Assembly: GCA_900066355.1 (NCBI GenBank) | Contig: FMEL01000020.1 | Span: 1 to 59,438 of the forward strand | Length of the DNA: 59,438 nt | Reading direction: 5' to 3' | DNA from: an uncultured Ruminococcus sp. | GTDB taxonomy: Bacteria > Bacillota > Clostridia > Lachnospirales > Lachnospiraceae | In this document: one piece after another, positions 26,088-34,500 of the stretch | How the letters are laid out: each line of letters opens with the position of its first letter | Numbering within the stretch: the stretch's first letter is position 1 | The notes under the pieces: model-generated | The model's database searches: none | Told to the model about the DNA's origin: nothing | What the model saw: only the letters and a program-made list of their open reading frames with translations | Translations under genes and position numbers: made by a program

Positions 26088-26543
26088 TTACAGCTTTCCT
26101 TCCTGTTCAAGAAATGTCAGAAAACCTTCGCATCCTCTGACAATATCAAAATAGGTCGTGGTAAAATCACCGGTATACCACGGATCCGCAATATCTCCAT
26201 GACGCTCGGCATAATCCAACAGAAGACTTACCTTTCCCTCCTGATCACTGCCGAGAATTCGAAGCATATTTCTGCGGTTCCGCTCTTCCATACCGATCAG
26301 ATAATCATATTTATCATAATCGGCTTTCTGAAGCTGTACTGCACGTTTTCCCTCACATGATATTCCATATTTTGCAAGTTCCCGCTTCGCCAGCGGATAC
26401 ACCGGATTACCGATTCCATTCCAGATTTCCTCCGTGCTCGTCGCCGCAGAAGCGACGTAAAATTTGTCGGCCATGCCGCGACGAGCAAGCATATCCTTAA
26501 AGATAAATTCGGCCATGGGTGAACGGCATACTTTCGTGAACAT
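26088..26543 (-). pseudogene. low-molecular-weight protein tyrosine phosphatase, 5' end cut off by element 1
   Basis: From the codons Cys-Arg-Ser (26528-26520) to the stop this is a normal LMW-PTP (CRSPMAEFIF, DYDKYDYLIGMEERNRRN, DIADPWYTGDF with the catalytic acid). The usual start, including the P-loop VCxGNxCRS, is missing. Only five unrelated residues (MFTKV) precede CRS, and no ribosome site is present. The missing 5' part is expected at the other end of the element, where a complete LMW-PTP is found. Likely the host 3' fragment displaced by integration; probably silent. Confidence 0.85.
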
Positions 26544-28074
26544 ATAACAGAAAATCCTTTCCCGCTATTATAGCTCCTGCCACAATATCCAACTCTATTA
26601 TAATATCACCATTTTCTAATACAGTAATCCTTTTTGTATGTTCAATTAAAAAATCCACCTTACTATCTTCAAATTGTAATGAGGCTATGTAAGCGTCAAT
26701 CTCCTGATCTATGTTTTCAATTACTTCCTCAATATCTTTAATATCTTCGTTCTCTTCTACCGGGATCAGGAGTTTTTCCTTTTCCTTAATCTTTTCGTCA
26801 ATCTCTTCATATTTTAACTTGTAATCTTTTTTTGAAATCATATCCTCCAGATATGCCTCTAAGAGTTTAGACTTCTTTCCCTCCAGAGTATCAATATCTT
26901 TCTGTATTTTTTCGTTTACTGATTTATCACTAAGTGTAGCCTTTAATTCATTAAGCCACAAAACCATATCATGTTTAACAACTTCCCTATTCACTTCCAA
27001 CTTATCCGTAAGCCGCTTATAAATCTTTTTTATGGCTACTGTTGTTATATTGCTACCTTTACATACAATATCACCTTTTGTTAGTTTAGATGAGCATATC
27101 CAGTTTACATAGCCCCTTGAAGTATGCTTATAGAGTTTTCGACCACACTTACCACAAAAAATTTTGCCACTAAGAGGATTAGAATAAGCATTTACTCCCC
27201 TTTTCTTTCCTGTCTTTGCTTTGAGTCTCCTCTGTACTTCACCAAACATCTCTTCTGATACATAAGCAAGCTCAGGAGCTGGTATTCTAACTAATTCTTC
27301 CTCTGATCTTTTTACAATCTTCTTTTTATCAAAGTCGTGATGATATTTCCCCATCACTATAACACCTTTGGCTTTCTCATTTTTAAGGATTCTACTAATA
27401 CTTTCAGAGGTAAACGGCTTTCCCACACTATTCGTATAACCATGTTCATTTACCCAGTCTCTTACTTTTCTTATACTGTCATACTCAAGATAGAGCTCAA
27501 AAATCTTTTTCCCCAACTCAGCCTCTTTCTCATCTTTCACCCATTTACCATTTACGATTTTAAAGGCTAAAGATTTACCATTACCCATTGCCGCTATTTC
27601 CTCTCCAGCAAGAGCTTTCTCAACTCTTCTCCTGTTAGCATTATTCAGTTTCTTACTCAGATTTCTACTGTACTCCTCGGCAATGATAGCTTTTATTCCT
27701 GTTATAAGAGCATCCTCTGACGGGATGAAAAATTTGTTGTCCAGATACATAAATAGTTTTAGGTTATTCTTAACCAAATTGTCTACGAAGAGATACCAGT
27801 CTAAAGTATTTCTCTGGAGCCTGTCCTGATCCTTACATACTACAATATCAAATTTGCCCTCTGTCATATCAGCTAAGAGATGTTTGTATGCACTTCTTCT
27901 TTTTGTAGTAGTACCAGTTTTACCCTCATCTATGTACTCTCCTACCAGTATCCAACCATTGTTGCTTATTACATCCCTGTTTTCTTGTATCTGTTTCTCC
28001 AGAGCGTTGAGCTGTCTCTCCTCCTCTGTAGATACCCTTGCATAAAATACCGCTCTTAATTTCTCCTGTACCAT
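26497..28074 (-). CDS. large serine recombinase (integrase of element 1)
   Basis: A 525-aa site-specific recombinase. It has the catalytic resolvase domain with VFYARVSTEEE (nucleophile Ser near residue 15) and KDQDRLQRNTLDW, then the recombinase domain (GVIVMGKYHHD). A zinc ribbon (IFCGKCGRKLYKH, later WICSSKL and VCKGS) and a coiled-coil motif follow (about residues 370-465). Such enzymes integrate phages and transposons at a defined site and need a directionality factor to excise. Its last eight or nine codons lie beyond the junction in host phosphatase DNA, so its C-terminus would change on excision. It stands alone, 233 bases after the preceding gene. Confidence 0.95.
   Translation of the reverse strand: MVQEKLRAVFYARVSTEEERQLNALEKQIQENRDVISNNGWILVGEYIDEGKTGTTTKRRSAYKHLLADMTEGKFDIVVCKDQDRLQRNTLDWYLFVDNLVKNNLKLFMYLDNKFFIPSEDALITGIKAIIAEEYSRNLSKKLNNANRRRVEKALAGEEIAAMGNGKSLAFKIVNGKWVKDEKEAELGKKIFELYLEYDSIRKVRDWVNEHGYTNSVGKPFTSESISRILKNEKAKGVIVMGKYHHDFDKKKIVKRSEEELVRIPAPELAYVSEEMFGEVQRRLKAKTGKKRGVNAYSNPLSGKIFCGKCGRKLYKHTSRGYVNWICSSKLTKGDIVCKGSNITTVAIKKIYKRLTDKLEVNREVVKHDMVLWLNELKATLSDKSVNEKIQKDIDTLEGKKSKLLEAYLEDMISKKDYKLKYEEIDEKIKEKEKLLIPVEENEDIKDIEEVIENIDQEIDAYIASLQFEDSKVDFLIEHTKRITVLENGDIIIELDIVAGAIIAGKDFLLYVHESMPFTHGRIYL
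26515..26530. mobile_element. left junction (att site) of element 1
   Basis: The phosphatase homology starts here at the Cys-Arg-Ser codons (TGCCGTTCA on the minus strand), while the recombinase gene reads through from the element side. The matching junction is 42630-42638. No long direct repeat is shared, as expected for serine recombinases with very short cores. Confidence 0.65.
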
Positions 28075-28300
28075 CCTGTTTTCCTCCTGTTCTTTGCCTA
28101 TTACTCAGTTTATAAGTAATAACCGTATTACCTCAGGAAATTAGACAGTATTTAACTTTTCTCATTCCTCAATTTATTACCATTTTGAGGATAAAGCTTG
28201 TAACGCTGTATTTTCCCCATACAGCCATTTTATATTTTAGTCTTATAATTTACCATTAAAGTATATTTACCCTTAAATAGGCTATAATATGGCTCTCTCA

Positions 28301-28317
28301 TATATATTTAACATATA
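28301..28317. promoter_or_regulatory. third operator-like palindrome, upstream of the integrase
   Basis: TATATATTTAACATATA differs by one base from the operators at 41831 and 41865. It lies at the end of the preceding gene, about 230 bases before the recombinase start, in an AT-rich stretch (28075-28307) that otherwise shows nothing I can name. Confidence 0.45.
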
Positions 28318-28766
28318 TCAATCTCATCACTATGACCATCCCACTGTAATAGTTCTTCCCATGCTATACCTCTCCTGATACATTCCCGGTACATCTTAGC
28401 AATACCCCCATATTTCTCAGGATCAGCCTCTATTGGCATACCTGTAGTAAAACCAAAAGCCTCCCCTCCTACTTCACGGTTATAATCTAAGTAACTTGCC
28501 CCTATACTCTGTGGATCAGTACCAGAGAGCTCCTGTAGCATCTTCTTATCACTCTTTTCTAAAGAATCCTTAAGGTTGAACCCCACCAGCTCCCCGGCTA
28601 TATGAACCGGTGTATACTCCCTATTATGCCTGTCTCTCCATTTCTGACTCTTTGCATCCCAGATCACCCTCCTCCTACTGGAGAGTGTATAGCTTTCTCT
28701 CTCATATTGTTCCTTAGTCTCAGGATCCACTATAAGCTCAATAAAACACTTTACCACCCTGTACAT
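28308..28766 (-). CDS. hypothetical protein of element 1
   Basis: A 152-aa soluble protein without a recognised domain. It begins MYRVVKCFIELIVDPETKEQ and has a basic block (SSRRRVIWDAKSQKWRDR) and an acidic C-terminus. The upstream region offers GAAAGGAGAGTGAG, a good ribosome site. It is the last gene before the integrase and is separated from the upstream genes by a strong terminator at 28828-28872, so it has its own promoter. Possible accessory or directionality protein by position only. Confidence 0.6.
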   Translation of the reverse strand: MYRVVKCFIELIVDPETKEQYERESYTLSSRRRVIWDAKSQKWRDRHNREYTPVHIAGELVGFNLKDSLEKSDKKMLQELSGTDPQSIGASYLDYNREVGGEAFGFTTGMPIEADPEKYGGIAKMYRECIRRGIAWEELLQWDGHSDEIDIC

Positions 28767-28827
28767 GATCTCACTCTCCTTTCCCAGCCTTTGCCCTGAG
28801 TATATCCCCTTATTATCTAATCTGTAA

Positions 28828-28872
28828 ATAAAAAAATGCCTCCAGAGATCTTACTTACACTTCTCTGGAGGC
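28828..28872 (-). terminator. intrinsic terminator ending the late operon of element 1
   Basis: On the minus strand GCCTCCAGAGA, a 13-base loop and TCTCTGGAGGC, then ATTTTTTT. It lies eight bases after the stop at 28881 and would end the long transcript that starts upstream of 38751. Confidence 0.85.
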
Positions 28873-28880
28873 TTACCTCT

Positions 28881-29204
28881 TCATACTAAAACAACTGGAG
28901 CATTCAGTAATCTGATACACATTTGCTCTCTGATTATTGGTGATACCTTTACCTGATAAATAGCAGATATTACCGCACTGATACTAACCATCTCCCGGCT
29001 ATCTTCTGGCTTATGCTTCTTATATACCTCAGTACATTCATGGTCTAAATGGAAGCCTTTAAGGCTCCTGTATACTCCCAGAATGTCTTTATAATCGAAA
29101 TATACAATACCATTTACCTCTTTAATTAACACAGGATTCTTTCCCTCTACAGGAGCTACATAACAGCTCCCATCCTGAGGGATCTTAAGTTTTTTATAAC
29201 TCAT
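28881..29204 (-). CDS. hypothetical protein, possible phage-type regulator
   Basis: A 107-aa soluble protein (starts MSYKKLKIPQDGSCYVAPVEG). The segment NGIVYFDYKDILGVYRSL is reminiscent of Rha/BRO-type antirepressor domains, but the match is weak and I give no name. Its ATG overlaps the stop of the XRE regulator gene by 4 bases, so the two are cotranslated. Confidence 0.55.
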   Translation of the reverse strand: MSYKKLKIPQDGSCYVAPVEGKNPVLIKEVNGIVYFDYKDILGVYRSLKGFHLDHECTEVYKKHKPEDSREMVSISAVISAIYQVKVSPIIREQMCIRLLNAPVVLV

Positions 29205-29422
29205 GCCAGTTTCCTCCTGTCCTTATTCCCCTCTTTTGTAAAGTCCATGTATTCTAAAGGGATTTTATAGAGCAAACTTAGCTTTAACCCTAAAACCATC
29301 TCCGGGGAGGAAATACCTTTCTCCCAGTTTATTACTGTCATTTCACTAACCCCTATAGCCTGAGCCACATCTTTAATTAACATTCCAGCTTGAACTCTGC
29401 ACGCTTTTAATCTCATCTTCAT
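29201..29422 (-). CDS. XRE-family helix-turn-helix regulator
   Basis: A 73-aa protein that is one Cro/CI-type HTH: KACRVQAGMLIKDVAQAIGVSEMTVINWEKGISSP, followed by LSLLYKIPLEYMDF. It has no other domain, as in small phage repressors. The gene overlaps both neighbours by 4 bases, so it is part of the late transcript rather than a separately controlled repressor. The target is unknown. Confidence 0.85.
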   Translation of the reverse strand: MKMRLKACRVQAGMLIKDVAQAIGVSEMTVINWEKGISSPEMVLGLKLSLLYKIPLEYMDFTKEGNKDRRKLA

Positions 29423-29625
29423 TTGTCTTTTCTTCCCTCCATCTTTCCGATCTGATAAGCAATATTGATAAGAAAACTATCTGAGTATGTTGATTCTCCT
29501 GTAAAATATGGAGCATACCATTTACTCAGTCCCATAACAATCTGATAGTCTTCCTCTGACAGGCTTTCTTTAAATGCCTTATCCATCTTTTTAGTGATCC
29601 ATTCTCTACGTCTGTTTTCTTTCAT
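29419..29625 (-). CDS. hypothetical protein of element 1
   Basis: A 68-aa protein with a basic start (MKENRRREWITKKMDKAFKES) and an aromatic middle (GLSKWYAPYFTGEST). No family is recognised. It has a ribosome site (CAGGAAATG region) and a 4-base overlap with the XRE gene, which supports it as a real gene. Confidence 0.6.
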   Translation of the reverse strand: MKENRRREWITKKMDKAFKESLSEEDYQIVMGLSKWYAPYFTGESTYSDSFLINIAYQIGKMEGRKDK

Positions 29626-29706
29626 TTCCTGTAACCTCCTGTTTGATCCTGTTATTGTGTATCTGTAATATAATAACTAAATGGATCAGCAGATTTAGGC
29701 ATATAA

Positions 29707-30030
29707 TTAGAAAACTCTGCACTTTCTTTTTATCCGGTGCATTCCTATAATCCTCAGATACTCCTCAGCCTCTTTCACCGCCACTTTTGCCTCTGGTTCC
29801 AGTTCTCCCGGCTGGATCTGCTCTGATAATTTCTGGATCTTATTCTCCTCTCTGTGATATTGTGCCTCTGAGATCTGATAAGGCATATTCTGCCGCCAGT
29901 AATATACTACTAACGTAGATAAGCCCTGTAACACTTTTCGATTCTCAGATAATAACTCATGTCTTGCACATCCCATCAGCCTCTCTTTGAATTTATTAAA
30001 AAGAATATCCTCTCTACTACTTACAACCAT
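29707..30030 (-). CDS. hypothetical protein of element 1
   Basis: A 107-aa soluble, helix-rich protein; the C-terminal third (IQKLSEQIQPGELEPEAKVAVKEAEEYL) is likely coiled. It ends in a basic tail (MHRIKRKCRVF). No known domain. The gaps to its neighbours are 81 and 137 bases, wider than elsewhere in the operon. Confidence 0.55.
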   Translation of the reverse strand: MVVSSREDILFNKFKERLMGCARHELLSENRKVLQGLSTLVVYYWRQNMPYQISEAQYHREENKIQKLSEQIQPGELEPEAKVAVKEAEEYLRIIGMHRIKRKCRVF

Positions 30031-30167
30031 TACTAAAGCCCTCCATTTCTACTGAAAACACTGCATAAAAGCCCACAGTTTCTCCTCTTTGCCTCCCTGT
30101 CAGCTCACATTTTTCTTTCCTATTATAATTAAACAAAACTTTCGTTTATCTCAATTCAAAAATTCTT

Positions 30168-30815
30168 TTACTGTAGTAAACTATCTATAATCGTTTTGAA
30201 AACAGGTATACACTCTGGATGTTCTTCAATAAATGCATAAATAGCCTCTTTATCTTCCTCCTCACTACATACTGGTTGACATCCTTTCTTTTCTCTATAT
30301 AATTCCATTACATCAAGATTAGAAAACAACTTTTCCCCGGATTCTGATATTTTTTCTGGTTTTAATTTTCCCTCACTGATATATCTCTTTACTGTTCTAA
30401 GAGAAACCTCCATGTATGCCGCTACATCCCGGATATTCCATAATTCTGTCCCGTTCTCAATAATCTGATCCAGCTCCTCCTCATCAATTCTGGAGAAATA
30501 ATCCAGTCCATCTAATATATCTTTTTCTGCCATAATGCCAACCTCCTGAAAAGCAATTTTTAATTCTAACTGTCTATCATACTGTTCTTTGAAATATCTA
30601 ACCATATAATCCCTTGTCCCGTATATTGCTGGATATTTCTTTCTTATCAGACATTTTTCCAGACTGAGTAACTCTATCCAGATCCGCTCTCTCCCGGTTT
30701 TTCTATATTTTTTCTTAACCGTTTTTAGCTCTCCTTTTTTGATATAGTTCCATACAGTTCTCTCAGTCACACCTAATGCTCTTGCTGTTTCGCCTACTGA
30801 AAAATAGTGTTTCAT
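30168..30815 (-). CDS. protein with two MerR/excisionase-type helix-turn-helix domains
   Basis: A 215-aa protein with two similar DNA-binding modules of the HTH_17/MerR kind: YFSVGETARALGVTERTVWNYIKKGELK at the N-terminus and WNIRDVAAYMEVSLRTVKRYISEGKLKPEK near residue 128. A helical linker separates them. The ATG at 30815 (or a TTG at 30821) comes directly after the previous stop with no clear ribosome site, so translation is probably coupled. Two such modules in one chain suggest binding to paired sites, for example at the element ends as an excisionase/directionality factor (inference). Confidence 0.7.
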   Translation of the reverse strand: MKHYFSVGETARALGVTERTVWNYIKKGELKTVKKKYRKTGRERIWIELLSLEKCLIRKKYPAIYGTRDYMVRYFKEQYDRQLELKIAFQEVGIMAEKDILDGLDYFSRIDEEELDQIIENGTELWNIRDVAAYMEVSLRTVKRYISEGKLKPEKISESGEKLFSNLDVMELYREKKGCQPVCSEEEDKEAIYAFIEEHPECIPVFKTIIDSLLQ

Positions 30816-30821
30816 AAGCAA

Positions 30822-31142
30822 TTACCATACAAATAACTGAGGTAAGTATTCTCTGGTTCTATCCCTGACCGTGATCCACGTTCTTTTGCCATTAATTTTT
30901 TCTGTATAATCCATATTTTCCGCTACCTCATCCATTTTCATTAAAAAACTTTTTCTTTCTTCCCCGGCTACTTCATACGCCTGAAATAACAGCTCTAATA
31001 TTTTCCGTACATTTTTACCATTGTTAGACTCTCTGATCTTTTTTCCCGGAAACATATCTACCATGAAGTAGTCAATATACTCCTCACCAATAATTATTTT
31101 TTGAGGAATATGATATTGTATGATTTTACAATTATTCTTCAT
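30822..31142 (-). CDS. hypothetical protein of element 1
   Basis: A 106-aa protein, start MKNNCKIIQYHIPQKIIIG, with no recognised domain. It overlaps the upstream DUF2577-like gene by 4 bases and is directly followed by the two-HTH gene. Its place right after tail-type genes suggests a structural or assembly role, which I cannot confirm. Confidence 0.6.
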   Translation of the reverse strand: MKNNCKIIQYHIPQKIIIGEEYIDYFMVDMFPGKKIRESNNGKNVRKILELLFQAYEVAGEERKSFLMKMDEVAENMDYTEKINGKRTWITVRDRTREYLPQLFVW

Positions 31143-31498
31143 GGTTTTACCACCTTTGCAAGAATCACATAAGTAGTATTATCATTGCATTTCATGACAG
31201 CTACTAAGTCTCCCTTTTTTAGCCCGGTCTTTCTTACAGCCGGATTAGTGGTTTTAAAACTTCCGTCATAATGTCCGAAAGTTACATCTGATACATAAGG
31301 AACTTTCAGAGGAAATTGATATCCAGCCATAAGATAATCAGCTATATAGATATCATCTTTCTCAAGAATTAATCCATCAATTTCTACTGATGTAGCACTA
31401 ACCATAGTTCCAATCAAAAGAGTCTCCGGGTTATCTTTTGAGCCCTCCTCTCTCATAACACCCATAAACTCAGCATAAAACTGATCTGTCTTAGACAT
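31139..31498 (-). CDS. DUF2577-like (XkdS-neighbour type) tail/baseplate protein
   Basis: A 119-aa protein. The order of elements, an early VSATSVEIDGLILEKDDIYIADYL, a strand-rich middle and the end GLKKGDLVAVMKCNDNTTYVILAKV, follows the small DUF2577 proteins that lie near the baseplate genes of PBSX-like and other contractile or long-tailed phages. It follows the tape measure gene by 57 bases, as expected for tail-tip genes. Assignment is from remembered pattern, hence moderate. Confidence 0.55.
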   Translation of the reverse strand: MSKTDQFYAEFMGVMREEGSKDNPETLLIGTMVSATSVEIDGLILEKDDIYIADYLMAGYQFPLKVPYVSDVTFGHYDGSFKTTNPAVRKTGLKKGDLVAVMKCNDNTTYVILAKVVKP

Positions 31499-31555
31499 TT
31501 ATATACCTCCTTATTTCCGGGGAAAGAGCTATACTTTCTCTTTCCCCAATTTCTT

Positions 31556-34500
31556 TTATGCCATGGTCATTTGCACCTTTCTTAGCTTTCTTACAAACTC
31601 CTCTATGAGAGTATCCATATCAGCCGGATTATTAATCACAGGATCATTGATATTTACCACAATATCATTATTTTCCTTGGTCTGCTTTGTTTCCTGTTTG
31701 GTAAGGAGTTTCTCTCCCTCATGAGCCAGAATAGGAGTACCGTCCTCACGGATCTCTCCTGTACCCATTGCTCTACTAACCATTCTCACTCCCCTTGTGG
31801 AGCGTTCATACTGGTTAGCTTCGTTCTTAGTCAGGAGTTTCTCACCCTCATGAGCCATGATAGGATAGTTGTCATAAGGTACACGGTCTACACCCATTGC
31901 TCTACTTGCTCCACCAACACCCTTAGGCATACTTGCCGCCGCACTTGCCGCACGACTTACAGCCGCCGCTATACTTGCCGCCGCACTGTTTACAGCCGCC
32001 GCCGCTGAGTTTGCTGATCCGGCTATACTTCCCATTGCTGAGGAGAATGAGCCAGCCAGTGAGGATAACGCTCCTCTAATAGCACCACTGTAGGAAGAGA
32101 TACCACTATAAGCACTTGCAAAGGCACTCAATGTAGAACTCCAGCCGGATACAGTAGTTGCTACAATGCTACTCATACCTGAGGACATTCCAGAGCTTAA
32201 CGCTGTAAGAGCTGTCTGGATAGCTGTCATAGCTGTTGTAAGAGCTGTCTGAGCTGTTGTGAATGTCTGTGTAATTCCATTCCACCCTGAGGTTAAACTT
32301 GAGTTAAGAGTGGTAATGCCAGTAGTTAATGTGGTAAATACCTTATTAACTCCCGTCCACCCTGTAGTTACTGTTGTTGAGATCTGAGTAAACGCTGTTG
32401 TGAACGCTGTACTCAACTCTGTGAGAGCTGTAGTTACTGTACTGTTAGTAGTACCGATACCCTCAGCTCCAGTGTTATAGGCTTCTGAGATAGAAGTCCA
32501 TGCACTCTGTACTTGAGGAGCAACTTCATTCATCTGATCGAAAGCTGTCTGATAAGAGGCTACACTTGCCTCAGCCGTAGGAGCTGAGTTACCAACCTCC
32601 TCAGATCCACCAGAGAAGAAATCACAAATATTTCCCCACGCATCTCCAATAAATGAACCGACACTTTCAAGAGCACTTGTTACCGTCTGACCGATACCAT
32701 CAAGAACTGATCCAACTCCCTCAAGAGCTGTAGAAAGCAATTCTTTTCCAGTATCGAAAGCACCAGAGATAGTAGTCCATGCTCCCTCTACAATAGGAGC
32801 TACAGCATCCAGAGCCCCGGAGAATGTCTCTCCAATACCTCCCAGTACAGTACCTATACCAGATACCGCCGTGGAGATAGCTGAGCTTGCTGTATCAAAA
32901 GCTCCAGTAATAGCCGACCACGCTCCCTCAGTAATTCCCTGAGCCCCCTCAAGTCCACTTGAGAAGAATCCAGAAATCCCTGAGATTACTCCAGAGATTG
33001 TACTTACTACTCCAGAGATTACACCGCTTGCTGTCTCAAAGGCTGACTGTATAGCTCCCCAGACTGTTGATACAACACCTGAGATAGCTGAGAACACACC
33101 AGAGAACACTCCAGACAGTGTAGAGATCACTGATCCTACCGTACTTGATGAGGTTGATACCCCATCTGATCCGCTTGAGAAGAATCCCGTAATAGCCGAC
33201 CATACAGAGGATACAATAGATCCGATAGTTGAAAAGATACCTGAGAAAATTCCATACAGAGTAGAAATCACTCCAGATATCACACCTACCACGCCGCCGA
33301 TAATACTACCAGCCACGCTAAAAGCTGTTTGGATCACATTCCAAACTGTTGATACAATAGGTGCTATAAAACTGAATACAGAGGAGAAAACACTCTGTAA
33401 CACTGACAGCACACCACTGATAAAATCAATCACTGTTGAGATCACTGTACCAGCCACACTAAAGGCGGTACTGATAATACTCCACACTGTAGGTAAGTAT
33501 GGAGCTAAGAAACTAAATACTGACTGTACCCCACTCCACAATACCTGTAGAACTGGTACGATTATACCGACTACCTGACTAATCAAGTTTCCGGCACTCT
33601 CAAACGCTGGTTTTATTCCCTCCCATGCTGATTGAATGTAAGGAGCCATCTGATCGAAAATCTGAACAAAGTAATCCTTTAACCATCCAATAGCTGAGCC
33701 TATAGCTTCTGAGGCTGATAACAGGAAAGATCCAGCACTCTCAAACGCTGAGGAGATCATACTCCAAGCATCTGATACTACAGGAGCAATAGCTCCCATC
33801 ACACTCTCCACTACACTCAGAATAGCATCCAGAGCCGGAGAGATCACATTTCCAGCCGCCTCAAACACCGTACCTATAAAAGATACCGCTGTTGAAATCA
33901 CAGGAGCTGTAGCCCCTATAACACTGGAAATAAGCCCCATATGATTACTAATAGTTTCATAAATTCTCTTAACAACATTCTGTATTTTTACAAAAGCACT
34001 CGAAACAGGAGCCGCTATATTCTGAATAACACTATTCAGACTATTTACAACACCTACAACTATAGGCTGAACAGATATAAAGGTTTCTTTCCAAGCATCC
34101 ATAATAGGAATAAATCCATTTACTACTGCTGTAATTGCATTAGTTATTCCGGGAAGTACACTAACAATTGTACCTACAGCCGCTACTGCACATTCTTTCA
34201 AACCATTAAAAGCTGTTTGCACCATATTAAAACTTGCTGAGGCAAGGGATGCAAAAGAACTGATAATAGGATTATCCATATTAAGCTCTGTTTTTTGTGT
34301 GGTTTGTGGCACCTGATTTTCTGAGGAATTATTTTTCCTCTTTTCTGTGACTGTTGTTGGAACCTGTATTGTCTGACCTGTAAAGATCTTGTTAGGATCC
34401 GGGATGTTATTGTATGCCGCAAGATCTTGATATGTGGTTTTATACTGTTTGGCAATGGCTGAGAGTGTGTCTCCACTCTGCACCGTATAACCTACATACT

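Noticed and set aside
25847..26110. Open frame of 87 codons upstream of the DUF5688-like gene
   Set aside because: It overlaps two genes, has no ribosome site and an unlikely composition; the gap 25875-26087 is treated as non-coding.
33941..34240. Asn/Tyr-rich plus-strand frame inside the tape measure gene
   Set aside because: It is the complement of a Val/Ile-rich coding stretch, with no start signal.
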